Below are positions 5,761-13,064 of a stretch of DNA of 18,019 nucleotides, one piece after another; within the stretch, counting starts at the first letter, position 1; every line of letters starts with the position of its first letter. Source of the stretch: Bacilli bacterium (GTDB taxonomy: Bacteria > Bacillota_I > Bacilli_A > RF39 > UBA660). The DNA lies in the NCBI GenBank assembly GCA_016296185.1, contig JAEDJT010000031.1:1-18019 (forward strand), given 5' to 3'. Under the pieces are notes generated by a model. That model searched no databases, was not told the origin of the DNA, and saw only the letters and a list, made by a program, of their open reading frames with translations. Position numbers and translations under genes: made by a program.

Positions 5761-6479
5761 AACTTTGCATGCACAACAATTTTATCTTTATCATTGTAAC
5801 AAGTGGATAGAGTAAGTATTTTATCATTAACATCAACATTAGTATTAAAATTATAAATACTTCTATTTAATAACATATTTAAAAATAATTTATATTCATT
5901 ATCATCTATAAATGAAATATTTAAATAATCACTAGTAGTAGGAATATGATAAACACTAAATACTTCCCATAAAGAATTATTATAAATAGTAGATATTTTT
6001 ATAATATGATTATCTTTATTATTTAACCAATCTTCAGACAAAGTATTTCTTAAAGAACCAAACATAGTATTATCAAGTCTTCCATGACCATATATAATTG
6101 TATTTTTATCATAATTATTACTTATATTATTTCTATAATCTAAGAATATCCAACCACTAGAATTATAAGACTTATCAAAAGAATGCTTTAAATAAAAATC
6201 ATTATTATTAGTTTGTACAAAAGGATAATTAATATTAGTACCATTAACTTGTATCCATCCAACAGTATCTTTATTATCATTAATTAAGTTATCAAAATTA
6301 ATATCAATATAATTAACATCATCTTTATCAATACTATTAATAATTGTATTATTTTGTAATATTCTTATTTCATTATTAGTATTTATACTATCAATTTTAT
6401 GATTAATAATATTATAAAAAGAGAATAAAGCAATACATATTAATATAATTAAAAATATATTTATAATATTCTTTTTCAA
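5745..6479 (-). CDS. Class B-type sortase with an altered catalytic site
   Basis: Sortases are membrane-anchored cysteine transpeptidases that cleave a sorting signal and attach proteins to the cell wall or build pili. With the TTG start the protein begins KKNIINIFLIILICIALF, a cytoplasmic basic stub plus membrane anchor. The catalytic domain has TVGWIQVNGTNINYPFVQ and the FYLKHSF element typical of class B, H132 in YGHGR, and C227 in TLSTC. The third catalytic residue, an Arg just before the IVV strand, is Lys here (K233 in DKDKIVVHAK). TTG at 6477-6479 is chosen because GGTGAT lies three bases upstream, as in other genes here; an upstream in-frame ATG (6525-6527) would add 16 residues and has no ribosome site. 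No substrate with a sorting signal is seen in this window. Confidence 0.88.
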   Translation of the reverse strand: MKKNIINIFLIILICIALFSFYNIINHKIDSINTNNEIRILQNNTIINSIDKDDVNYIDINFDNLINDNKDTVGWIQVNGTNINYPFVQTNNNDFYLKHSFDKSYNSSGWIFLDYRNNISNNYDKNTIIYGHGRLDNTMFGSLRNTLSEDWLNNKDNHIIKISTIYNNSLWEVFSVYHIPTTSDYLNISFIDDNEYKLFLNMLLNRSIYNFNTNVDVNDKILTLSTCYNDKDKIVVHAKLIKTI

Positions 6480-6525
6480 AAGATCACCTATATTATTAGT
6501 ATATATATTATTACAACTACCATAC

Positions 6526-6531
6526 ATTATA
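6526..6531 (-). promoter_or_regulatory. Possible -10 for the sortase gene
   Basis: TATAAT on the minus strand would start transcription about 40 bases before the TTG start, which would make the upstream ATG at 6525-6527 lie outside the transcript. No clear -35 is visible. Confidence 0.35.
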
Positions 6532-6566
6532 AATAAAACCTATAGCTATATAATTAATTAAAGTAT

Positions 6567-6585
6567 AAAGATATTATCTTTTTTT
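6567..6585 (+). terminator. Short hairpin with T run between divergent genes
   Basis: AAAGAT (6567-6572) pairs with ATCTTT (6576-6581) around ATT, followed by T. No plus-strand gene ends here, so it may block antisense transcription or simply be the spacer of the next promoter. Confidence 0.3.
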
Positions 6586-6593
6586 GTTATAAT
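6585..6593 (+). promoter_or_regulatory. Extended -10 promoter for the RNB gene
   Basis: TGTTATAAT is a perfect TGnTATAAT (TG at 6585-6586 with the T before it, TATAAT 6588-6593). The predicted start near 6600 leaves only a few bases before the ribosome site GGGAGG (6603-6608). Confidence 0.6.
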
Positions 6594-6613
6594 CTAAATA
6601 TAGGGAGGTAGTT

Positions 6614-8509
6614 ATGGATTATAAACAACATATTAAAAATTTATTAATAAAAGAAAAACATTCAATAATGTATACAAATAAAAATAAATCATCAGTAGCA
6701 TTAGTAGATATTTTAGAAGATGAAATGCTTAGTTTCGATTATAACGCAACTAATGATATAACATATATATTTGATTTATTTGATGTATTAGTAGTAATGC
6801 TAAATAGTAATCAAGGTTTAAAACAACAATTATCGAATAGATTTACTTATATACATAATGCAATAAAAACACATTTGCATGCATATCAAGAAGAAAACAA
6901 CAAACAACAATTATCAAGATATAGAATATTAAAAAATATCATGCATAAAATGGAAAACACAATGTTAATACTATACCTAGATAATCCAGTTAACTATGAT
7001 CCAAATAACGAAGAGTTTATTTACTATATTATATTTAAACAAAAATATATTAATTTCCTAGTAAAAGCTTGTGAAAAATTTCCACATATCGTTAATTCAG
7101 TAGATACAAATGGAGTACCATTAGTTGAAAAAGTATTAGAAGCATATTTAGATTCATTAGACATTTATCTATCAAAAGAAAATCTAGGACCAATAGATGA
7201 TTTAATTTATTATGATAAAGTATTAAAGGTAATGTTTAGTAATGATAAATTAAAAATAGATGAAGGTACTAAAAAAATAATGTTAGAAAAAGTTAAAAAC
7301 TTTGCTTCTTCTAAAAAATTCACTTCTAATAGACTTAAAGAAAAATTATCATTCTTTATAAACAATGTATCAAATACAATTATGGGATATGAAGAACCAA
7401 ATACATTAGAATACTTAAGTTATAAATATGAAATACATGATAAATTTAAAGAAGCTCATAATTTAGAAGCTAGTACAATTTATATAAAAAACAGAAATAT
7501 TGGTGAAGCAACAACAAAAAGAAAAATTTATACATTTGATGGAGAAGGAGCTAAAGAACTAGATGATGGATTATCAATTATATATGAAGATGGTATATTT
7601 CATTTAGGAGTTCATATAGCAGATCCTGGTTCGTATATACCAGAAAATTCAATACTAATGGATGAAGCAATAAGAAGAACAACATCATTATATATGGGAG
7701 ATTATTGTATTCCATTATATCCATTTAATTTATCAGGAGATACAATGAGTTTAAATAAAGGAAAAACAACTTATTGTATGAGTTACTATTTTGATATAGA
7801 TGCTGTATCAGGTGATTTACTAAACTTTGAAGTAAAAAATGAAATATGTGAAATAGCTGGTAACTTAACATATGATTATTTTGATGAATGTGTTGATCGT
7901 GGTGTAGATGATCCGGAATTCTTTGAAACACTAATGAATTTAACAATAGTATCAGAAATACTAAAAAAAGTATATAAAGAAGATTTTGTATATCAATCAT
8001 TCCATAATGATAAGAATAAATCTTTATCAAGATCGGTTGTTGAATCAGCTATGATTTATACAAACTATAACATTGCTAAATATTTTGATGAAAGAGAACT
8101 ACCATTTATATATAGATGTCATAATATAAACGATATGGATATAAACTTATTAAGTTCATTACAAGAAAAATTAAAACAAAAAGATAATAATACACAAATG
8201 ATAAAAGAAATAGAAATGATGAAAAATCTATTCCCAAGAGCATTCTATACTAGTAAAAATAGTGGACATTATGGTTTAGGAATTGATTACTATTCTCACG
8301 TAACAAGTCCATTAAGAAGATTAGCAGATAATATAGCAAATATGTGTATAAAGAAATTTATGTTCCAAGAATTTACAGAGGATGATAAAAAAAGAATGGC
8401 CGAATTAATTGATGAAATATCTGAAACAATTAATTCAAAACGTAATTCTGTAGATGACTATGAAATGCAATATTTAAGATTAAAATATCCAAAAAAGACT
8501 GAAGAATAA
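6614..8509 (+). CDS. RNB-domain ribonuclease with unknown N-terminal half
   Basis: RNB proteins (RNase II/R family) degrade RNA 3-prime to 5-prime using Mg2+ held by four acidic residues. Here the active-site loop is D309-GEGAK-E315-L-D317-D318; the second position is usually Asp, so it is Glu in this protein. VHIADPGSYIPENS, the RRTTSLYMGDYCIP segment and the C-terminal YSHVTSPLRRLAD (residues 560-572) follow the family. What is unusual is the frame: residues 1-300 are helical-looking and carry no cold-shock domains I can see, and the protein stops about 60 residues after the RRLAD motif, with no S1 domain. It is therefore not a standard RNase R or RNase II. GGGAGG precedes the ATG and a terminator overlaps the stop, so it is monocistronic. 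Exoribonuclease activity is likely but unproven; a specialised RNA-processing role is possible. Confidence 0.85.
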   Translation: MDYKQHIKNLLIKEKHSIMYTNKNKSSVALVDILEDEMLSFDYNATNDITYIFDLFDVLVVMLNSNQGLKQQLSNRFTYIHNAIKTHLHAYQEENNKQQLSRYRILKNIMHKMENTMLILYLDNPVNYDPNNEEFIYYIIFKQKYINFLVKACEKFPHIVNSVDTNGVPLVEKVLEAYLDSLDIYLSKENLGPIDDLIYYDKVLKVMFSNDKLKIDEGTKKIMLEKVKNFASSKKFTSNRLKEKLSFFINNVSNTIMGYEEPNTLEYLSYKYEIHDKFKEAHNLEASTIYIKNRNIGEATTKRKIYTFDGEGAKELDDGLSIIYEDGIFHLGVHIADPGSYIPENSILMDEAIRRTTSLYMGDYCIPLYPFNLSGDTMSLNKGKTTYCMSYYFDIDAVSGDLLNFEVKNEICEIAGNLTYDYFDECVDRGVDDPEFFETLMNLTIVSEILKKVYKEDFVYQSFHNDKNKSLSRSVVESAMIYTNYNIAKYFDERELPFIYRCHNINDMDINLLSSLQEKLKQKDNNTQMIKEIEMMKNLFPRAFYTSKNSGHYGLGIDYYSHVTSPLRRLADNIANMCIKKFMFQEFTEDDKKRMAELIDEISETINSKRNSVDDYEMQYLRLKYPKKTEE

Positions 8510-8525
8510 AACAGTCTTTTTATAT
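8492..8525 (+). terminator. Terminator overlapping the RNB stop codon
   Basis: AAAAAGACTG (8492-8501) pairs with CAGTCTTTTT (8512-8521). The TAA stop (8507-8509) is in the loop, and the 5-prime arm encodes the last residues. Confidence 0.88.
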
Positions 8526-8577
8526 GTCTAATTATTTACATATACATATAATAAAGTATTATACAAAAATACCTTTG

Positions 8578-8586
8578 TGATATAAT
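8578..8586 (+). promoter_or_regulatory. Extended -10 promoter for the SDR gene
   Basis: TGATATAAT is a perfect extended -10. A poor -35, TTATAC (8559-8564), lies 16 bases upstream of the hexamer. The ribosome site AGGAGG is at 8601-8606. Confidence 0.6.
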
Positions 8587-8613
8587 AAAACTAAGAAAAT
8601 AGGAGGTCTTAAT

Positions 8614-9522
8614 ATGAAAGATTATTTTGATTATAAAGACAAAGTATGTGTAGTAACAGGTGCAGCTTCAGGTATAGGATATGCTACTGTTAGACAATTA
8701 TTAGAACTAGGTGCACTAGTATACGCTATTGATAAAAACGCTATATCTATACCAGGAGTACAAAAATTTATTAAAGCAGACTTAAGTAACAAATTATCTA
8801 TAGATGCTGCATTCACAATAATTCCAGAACATATTGATTGTTTCTTTGGAGTAGCAGGATTAAGTGGAGCAGTAACAAATTACTATACAACATTCACAGT
8901 AAACTATATCGCTAATGTATATATAACAGAAACATATTTAAGTAAAAGAATGGATAATGGTTCATCAATTTGTTATGTAACATCTACTGGTGGATTATAT
9001 TGGGAAAAATATAACAAAGAATATATGAAATTTATTAATGCTCATACATGGGATGAAATGACTGCAGTATTACATAACCAAGCTAGACATGACACATTAG
9101 GAATTATGGCTTATCCATTATCAAAAAGAGCAATGAATTATTATACTAGTAAAAAAGCAATTGAATTAGGACAAAGAGGAATAAGAGTTAATGCAGTATT
9201 ACCAGGATCAACAGATACAGGTATGAAACATGAATTCGAAGTAGAAGCTGGTGGAGAAAGAGAATTAATTAAGCATACAGGTCAAGCAAATAGACTTGCA
9301 ACACCAGAAGAAATAGCAGAGCCAATTATATTCATAAATAGCCGTATGGCAAGATTTATATCAGGAGAATTATTAATTGTAGACTATGCAGCAACAAGTA
9401 TGGTAAAACTTGGATATCAAAAAGATGAAATGGACAGAAAAGTTGCATCAAAATTCTTTAACTCAGATATGGTTCAAAATAAATTAAGAGAAAAATTAAA
9501 AGGATTAAACGAAGAAAATTAG
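8614..9522 (+). CDS. SDR oxidoreductase, 3-alpha-hydroxysteroid dehydrogenase-like
   Basis: This is a short-chain dehydrogenase/reductase of 302 residues. It has the nucleotide-binding TGAASGIG at 15-22, followed by an acidic residue in YAIDKN that favours NAD over NADP, the catalytic S124 in VTSTGG, and Y167-x3-K171 in YPLSK. Between S124 and Y167 there are 42 residues instead of the usual dozen. That insertion, with an early VNYIANVY and a later RVNAVLPGSTDT, resembles the 3-alpha-hydroxysteroid dehydrogenase/carbonyl reductase group, which includes enzymes acting on steroids and bile acids. Substrate is an inference only. About 40 charged residues follow the usual SDR end. Strong AGGAGG, own promoter and a terminator in the stop codon make it monocistronic. 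Confidence 0.85.
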   Translation: MKDYFDYKDKVCVVTGAASGIGYATVRQLLELGALVYAIDKNAISIPGVQKFIKADLSNKLSIDAAFTIIPEHIDCFFGVAGLSGAVTNYYTTFTVNYIANVYITETYLSKRMDNGSSICYVTSTGGLYWEKYNKEYMKFINAHTWDEMTAVLHNQARHDTLGIMAYPLSKRAMNYYTSKKAIELGQRGIRVNAVLPGSTDTGMKHEFEVEAGGERELIKHTGQANRLATPEEIAEPIIFINSRMARFISGELLIVDYAATSMVKLGYQKDEMDRKVASKFFNSDMVQNKLREKLKGLNEEN

Positions 9523-9540
9523 AAATAATTTTCTTTTTTT
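9512..9540 (+). terminator. Terminator overlapping the SDR stop codon
   Basis: AAGAAAATTA (9512-9521) pairs perfectly with TAATTTTCTT (9526-9535) across a GAAA tetraloop, then T to 9540. The TAG stop (9520-9522) is at the stem-loop boundary. Confidence 0.9.
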
Positions 9541-9544
9541 ATTA

Positions 9545-9553
9545 TGTTATAAT
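9545..9553 (+). promoter_or_regulatory. Extended -10 promoter for the kinase-aminopeptidase operon
   Basis: TGTTATAAT is a perfect extended -10. The start site would fall near 9560, directly at the ribosome site GGTGAT (9561-9566), so the mRNA leader is about ten bases. Confidence 0.6.
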
Positions 9554-9569
9554 TTAAATAGGTGATATT

Positions 9570-10076
9570 ATGAAAAAATTATATATAATTACAGGACCTG
9601 CAGGAGTAGGTAAAAGTACTATTTCTAAAAAAATAGCAGAATCAAGTAATAAATCAGTACTAATTGAAGGTGATGAAATATATCATCAAGTAGTAGGTGG
9701 GTATCAAAGTGCTTGGTTAGAAGGAAATCATTTAGAAGTATTTTGGAAAGCATGTACTTCATTAATAGATGTATATCTTGCAAATGAATATGATGTTGTA
9801 TTTAATTACATAATAGATAATGAAACTATAGAAATGTTTAAAGAAAAATATAAAGGTTTTGAAAAAAAATTCACATGCTTAATTACCGATGAAGAAACAA
9901 TAATGAAAAGAGATAAAGAAAGACCAGAAGATTGCCGCATGAAAGAAAGATGCATTATTCTATTAAACAATTTTAAAAATAAACCATATGATAAAAACTA
10001 TTTCTTAGATACAAGTAATCTTACAATTGATGAAACAGTTAAAGAAATAACAGAAAATAATAAATATAATTTTTAG
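9570..10076 (+). CDS. P-loop NTPase of the small kinase type
   Basis: A 168-residue protein with a Walker A motif GPAGVGKS at residues 9-16 preceded by a hydrophobic strand (KLYIIT), the layout of small-molecule kinases and zeta-toxin-like or shikimate/gluconate kinase-like NTPases. VLIEGDEIYHQV follows the kinase pattern in which an Asp or Glu binds the phosphoryl acceptor. RDKERPEDCRM is the likely lid, with Arg residues that contact phosphate. No known substrate motif is present. The start is set by GGTGAT three bases upstream of ATG. Its stop TAG is part of the next gene's ribosome site, so it is co-translated with the aminopeptidase. A toxin role is unlikely, as no antitoxin-like small gene is adjacent. 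Confidence 0.8.
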   Translation: MKKLYIITGPAGVGKSTISKKIAESSNKSVLIEGDEIYHQVVGGYQSAWLEGNHLEVFWKACTSLIDVYLANEYDVVFNYIIDNETIEMFKEKYKGFEKKFTCLITDEETIMKRDKERPEDCRMKERCIILLNNFKNKPYDKNYFLDTSNLTIDETVKEITENNKYNF

Positions 10077-10085
10077 GAGGATATT

Positions 10086-11315
10086 ATGAAAGAAAAAATG
10101 ATTAAATATGCACAAGTATTATTAAAAACATGTTTAAAAGTAGATCCAGCACAACCATTATTTATTAGTGGTAATATTGAACGAATAGATTTTATGAGAA
10201 TAGTTGCAGATGAAGCATACAAAATAGGATTGAAAGATGTAAATGTTGAAATTGTAGATCCTTATTTAAAACATAGCGCATTAAAAAATCTAACTATAGA
10301 AGAATTAAAAAACACAGAGTATTGGAATAAAGCTAAATGGAATGAATATGCTGAAATAGGTGGGGCTTTTTTAATGTTAGCATCAGAAATGCCTGGATTA
10401 AATAATGATATTGATGCAAAACTAATTAGTGATATAACAATGTATGGTTATGAAACAAGAAAAAAATTTGATGAATTAAGAGATAAACAAATAACACCTT
10501 GGTGTATAGCAGCAGTACCAACAGAAAGCTGGGCAAAAGAAGTGTTTCCAAATAGTGATAACGCAGTTGAAGATTTATGGAATGCAATTTTTAAAATATG
10601 TGGAATAAACGACAATAATCCAGAAGAAATATTAAATAACAAAATAAATAAACTAAAAGAAAGAGCAACTAAATTAAATAGTTACAGCTTTAAAAAACTA
10701 AAATATGAAAATAGTATCGGAACAAACTTTACTATTGAATTACCCAAAAATCATTTATGGGCATCAGGTGGTGAAACATTAGTTACAGGAAAAGAAATAT
10801 TAGTTAACTTTCCAACAGAAGAAATATTTACATCACCAGATTGCTTAAGTGCAAATGGTATTGTATATTCATCAAAACCTTTATCATACCAAGATGTAGT
10901 AATTGATGAATTCTGGATAAGATTTGAAAATGGTATAGCAATAGAATGTGGAGCGAAAAAAGGAGAAGATACATTAAAAAACATTATATCATCATGTAAA
11001 AATTCAAATAGATTAGGTGAAGTAGCTTTAGTACCATATGATTCACCAATATCAAATAGTCAAATTATCTTCTATGAAACATTATTTGACGAAAATGCTG
11101 CATGCCATTTAGCACTTGGTGCATCATTCCCAGAATGTATAAAAGGTGGAGAAAGAATGACACCAGAAGAACTAAAAGAATATAATTTAAATGAATGCAC
11201 AAATCACGTAGACTTTATGATAGGAACAAGTGATTTAAAGATTACCGGCTTTACACAAAAAGGTGAAGAAATAACAATATTTGAAGAAGGAAATTTCTCT
11301 AAAACATTTGAATAA
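10086..11315 (+). CDS. M29 family metallo-aminopeptidase
   Basis: M29 aminopeptidases (AmpS/AmpT/PepS type) remove N-terminal residues with two metal ions in a dimeric cytoplasmic enzyme. The metal-ligand set is visible in the right order and spacing: E245/E246 in FPTEEIF, E312 in LGEVALVPYDSPIS, H341 in ACHLALG, and H374-V-D376 in NHVDFMIGT. At 409 residues it is full length. The ribosome site AGGAGG (10075-10080) overlaps the stop of the upstream kinase gene, which couples the two. In nutrition this enzyme would finish peptide breakdown; the reason for pairing with a small kinase is not evident. No obvious terminator follows, and a new -35/-10 promoter starts 39 bases after the stop. Confidence 0.94.
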   Translation: MKEKMIKYAQVLLKTCLKVDPAQPLFISGNIERIDFMRIVADEAYKIGLKDVNVEIVDPYLKHSALKNLTIEELKNTEYWNKAKWNEYAEIGGAFLMLASEMPGLNNDIDAKLISDITMYGYETRKKFDELRDKQITPWCIAAVPTESWAKEVFPNSDNAVEDLWNAIFKICGINDNNPEEILNNKINKLKERATKLNSYSFKKLKYENSIGTNFTIELPKNHLWASGGETLVTGKEILVNFPTEEIFTSPDCLSANGIVYSSKPLSYQDVVIDEFWIRFENGIAIECGAKKGEDTLKNIISSCKNSNRLGEVALVPYDSPISNSQIIFYETLFDENAACHLALGASFPECIKGGERMTPEELKEYNLNECTNHVDFMIGTSDLKITGFTQKGEEITIFEEGNFSKTFE

Positions 11316-11353
11316 TAAAATAGTGTAAATAGACAGTTAAATAAATAACTCAT

Positions 11354-11382
11354 TTGACTAGCATATAATTATCAAGTAAAAT
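11354..11382 (+). promoter_or_regulatory. Sigma-A type promoter for the glucosaminidase gene
   Basis: TTGACT (11354-11359) and TAAAAT (11377-11382) are separated by 17 bases. Start predicted near 11389, ribosome site GAGGAG at 11395-11400. Confidence 0.65.
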
Positions 11383-11407
11383 TATATTATACAAGAGGAG
11401 AATTTGT

Positions 11408-12322
11408 ATGATAGGAACAACACGAAAATATCATTTACGAAAAGAAGTGTATTATGTAGTTCCTATTGCTTTATTAATAGCTACATTCCTATCATTATTA
11501 ATTATTAATAATAAAAGAATGGAAAGCACAAACATTTCTCAACAAGAAGTGGAAAGTAGTTTAGCAATAGAAGAAATACAAGAAGTACCATTCATAAATG
11601 AATATTTTGATAACATGAATTCAAGATTATTAAATAGACAAAGAGATAATACAGTTAAGTATTATGCCTCTAAGTTTAAATTAAATCTAAATGAAACATT
11701 AAAATTAGTACATGAATATACAAAAGATTATACAGATGAAGAATACTTACAAAACTTTGTAATTGGTCCACAATCAGTAAAAGATAAGATGGGATCTTTA
11801 GGTTCAGAAGAAGCAGGTATAATTTACTTTGTAAGAGACTTATACAGATGGCCAGAAAAATACGGTAAAACGATTGAAGAAATGAGATTATCTGAAGAAT
11901 GTACTATTGATAGAAATATAGTAGATGGAAAAATAATTTTAAATAACGGACTAACATATGAACAATTTGTATCAAGAATGTCTAATGTTTTTGGATTAAA
12001 TCCAAAACTAGTATTAGCAATATCATATTTAGAAACAGGATATTTAACAAGTGGATTGTTTGTATACAACAATAATGTTGGTGGTATGAAAGGTTACGAT
12101 GGATGGATGGAATTTACTACATTAGAAGCTGGAGCAATAGCACATGTAGTAGCAGTAAAATCTATCGCAGATGCTTATCAAATTGATTTAAATAGTGAGA
12201 CAGCAATATCTGAATTATCATCAGTTTATGTTAATGGTTTTTATGGAAAACCAGATGCTCATTGGACAGAAAAAGTTAGCACAATTTTTAATAATATTAA
12301 TGACGAAGATTTACAATATTAA
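11408..12322 (+). CDS. Membrane-anchored glucosaminidase-domain murein hydrolase
   Basis: This is a 304-residue protein with one N-terminal membrane segment (about 16-33, VVPIALLIATFLSLLII) after a basic start, giving a cytoplasmic N-terminus and an external body. The C-terminal third matches the glucosaminidase (endo-beta-N-acetylglucosaminidase, PF01832) domain: LVLAISYLETGY with the catalytic Glu at E209, then NNNVGGMKGYDGW and a final VNGFYGKPDAHW. The enzyme would cut glycan strands of peptidoglycan during growth or division. Residues 40-140 are a charged helical region, perhaps a spacer. Its own promoter and a terminator in the stop codon make it monocistronic. It lies immediately before the rpoBC operon, where Bacillus has rplJL; that difference is real in the sequence. 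Confidence 0.88.
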   Translation: MIGTTRKYHLRKEVYYVVPIALLIATFLSLLIINNKRMESTNISQQEVESSLAIEEIQEVPFINEYFDNMNSRLLNRQRDNTVKYYASKFKLNLNETLKLVHEYTKDYTDEEYLQNFVIGPQSVKDKMGSLGSEEAGIIYFVRDLYRWPEKYGKTIEEMRLSEECTIDRNIVDGKIILNNGLTYEQFVSRMSNVFGLNPKLVLAISYLETGYLTSGLFVYNNNVGGMKGYDGWMEFTTLEAGAIAHVVAVKSIADAYQIDLNSETAISELSSVYVNGFYGKPDAHWTEKVSTIFNNINDEDLQY

Positions 12323-12339
12323 TTGTAGATCTTTTTTTT
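12308..12339 (+). terminator. Terminator overlapping the glucosaminidase stop codon
   Basis: GATTTACAAT (12308-12317) pairs with ATTGTAGATC (12322-12331), ten pairs with one wobble, across ATTA. Eight T follow. The TAA stop (12320-12322) is in the loop. Confidence 0.88.
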
Positions 12340-12392
12340 GAATTAATACTTGAAATTTATGTAAATTTCATTTACAATAATGAAATATTTTA

Positions 12393-12409
12393 TTGACTTA
12401 AGAAGTCAA
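12393..12409. promoter_or_regulatory. Inverted repeat over the -35 of the rpoBC operon
   Basis: TTGACTT (12393-12399) and AAGTCAA (12403-12409) form a perfect 7-bp inverted repeat with a three-base spacer. It covers the -35 hexamer, so it could be an operator or coincidence. A second hairpin GAAATTT (12352-12358) with AAATTTC (12363-12369) lies further upstream. Confidence 0.4.
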
Positions 12410-12421
12410 AAATAATATAAT
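12393..12421 (+). promoter_or_regulatory. Promoter of the rsmC-rpoB-rpoC operon
   Basis: TTGACT (12393-12398) and TATAAT (12416-12421) with exactly 17 bases between them form the best promoter in the window. The start would be near 12428, giving a 30-base leader to the TTG start. It is embedded in an inverted repeat. Confidence 0.8.
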
Positions 12422-12458
12422 TTAATTAATTATGTCTTATATAAGAAACGGTGATTAT

Positions 12459-13052
12459 TTGGAACATTACTTTACTAACAATGATAATTTAAAAAGTGAA
12501 TTAAGAACTATTATTTACAAACATCAAGGTCATGAGTTGATGTTCTATAGCGATAATGGTGTTTTTTCTAAGGACAAATTAGATTTCGGAAGTACATTAC
12601 TTCTAAATACATTATATGATAATAAACAACATGAAGGAATTGAAGTACTTGATGTTGGTTGTGGATATGGATTTATGGGTATTTCATTAGCCAAAATCCT
12701 TGGATATAAAGTCACTATGGTTGACGTTAATAAAAGAGCTCTACACTTAGCAGAAAAGAATTGTGATTGTAACAAGATAGAAGCTAAAGTGTTAGAAAGT
12801 AACATGTATGAAAATGTTACGGATATATATGATTTGATTATAACAAATCCGCCAATTAGAGCAGGCAAAGAAATTGTCTACGGAATATTGGATGGAGCAA
12901 GAGACCGCCTTAAAGCGGAGGGTGAGCTTTGGTTCGTTATCAGAAAAGATCAAGGAGCTAAAAGTGCTATATCACATTTAGAGGAAACAATGAATTGTGA
13001 AATAGTAGAAAAAAGCAAAGGTTTTTACATCGTAAAAGCCACAAATCGTTGA
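12459..13052 (+). CDS. Class I SAM-dependent methyltransferase, RsmC/YbxB-like
   Basis: The protein has the RsmC-like fold. After an N-terminal EHYFTNNDNL it has NGVFSKDKLDFGS, SAM-binding LDVGCGYGFMGISLA, the acidic VDVNKRAL strand, and the NPPI motif in ITNPPIRAGK that selects an exocyclic amino group for methylation. RsmC acts on 16S rRNA guanine; the Bacillus YbxB relatives lie just before rpoB as here, but their substrate is not well settled. TTG at 12459 is chosen over the upstream ATG (12432) because GGTGAT lies three bases ahead and YbxB-like proteins start with the EHY stretch. The stop is TGA. At 197 residues it is full length. It is first in the rpoBC operon, 96 bases before rpoB. 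Confidence 0.87.
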   Translation: MEHYFTNNDNLKSELRTIIYKHQGHELMFYSDNGVFSKDKLDFGSTLLLNTLYDNKQHEGIEVLDVGCGYGFMGISLAKILGYKVTMVDVNKRALHLAEKNCDCNKIEAKVLESNMYENVTDIYDLIITNPPIRAGKEIVYGILDGARDRLKAEGELWFVIRKDQGAKSAISHLEETMNCEIVEKSKGFYIVKATNR

Positions 13053-13064
13053 TCAGGAAAACAA

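Noticed and set aside
9570..10076. Zeta-type toxin of a toxin-antitoxin pair.
   Set aside because: Only the general P-loop kinase layout is shared; no small antitoxin gene is adjacent and the gene is coupled to an aminopeptidase.
12416..12434. Leaderless mRNA: the -10 ends ten bases before an ATG at 12432 with no ribosome site.
   Set aside because: The same frame has GGTGAT three bases before a TTG at 12459, and homologous proteins start at that point, so the transcript has a 30-base leader.
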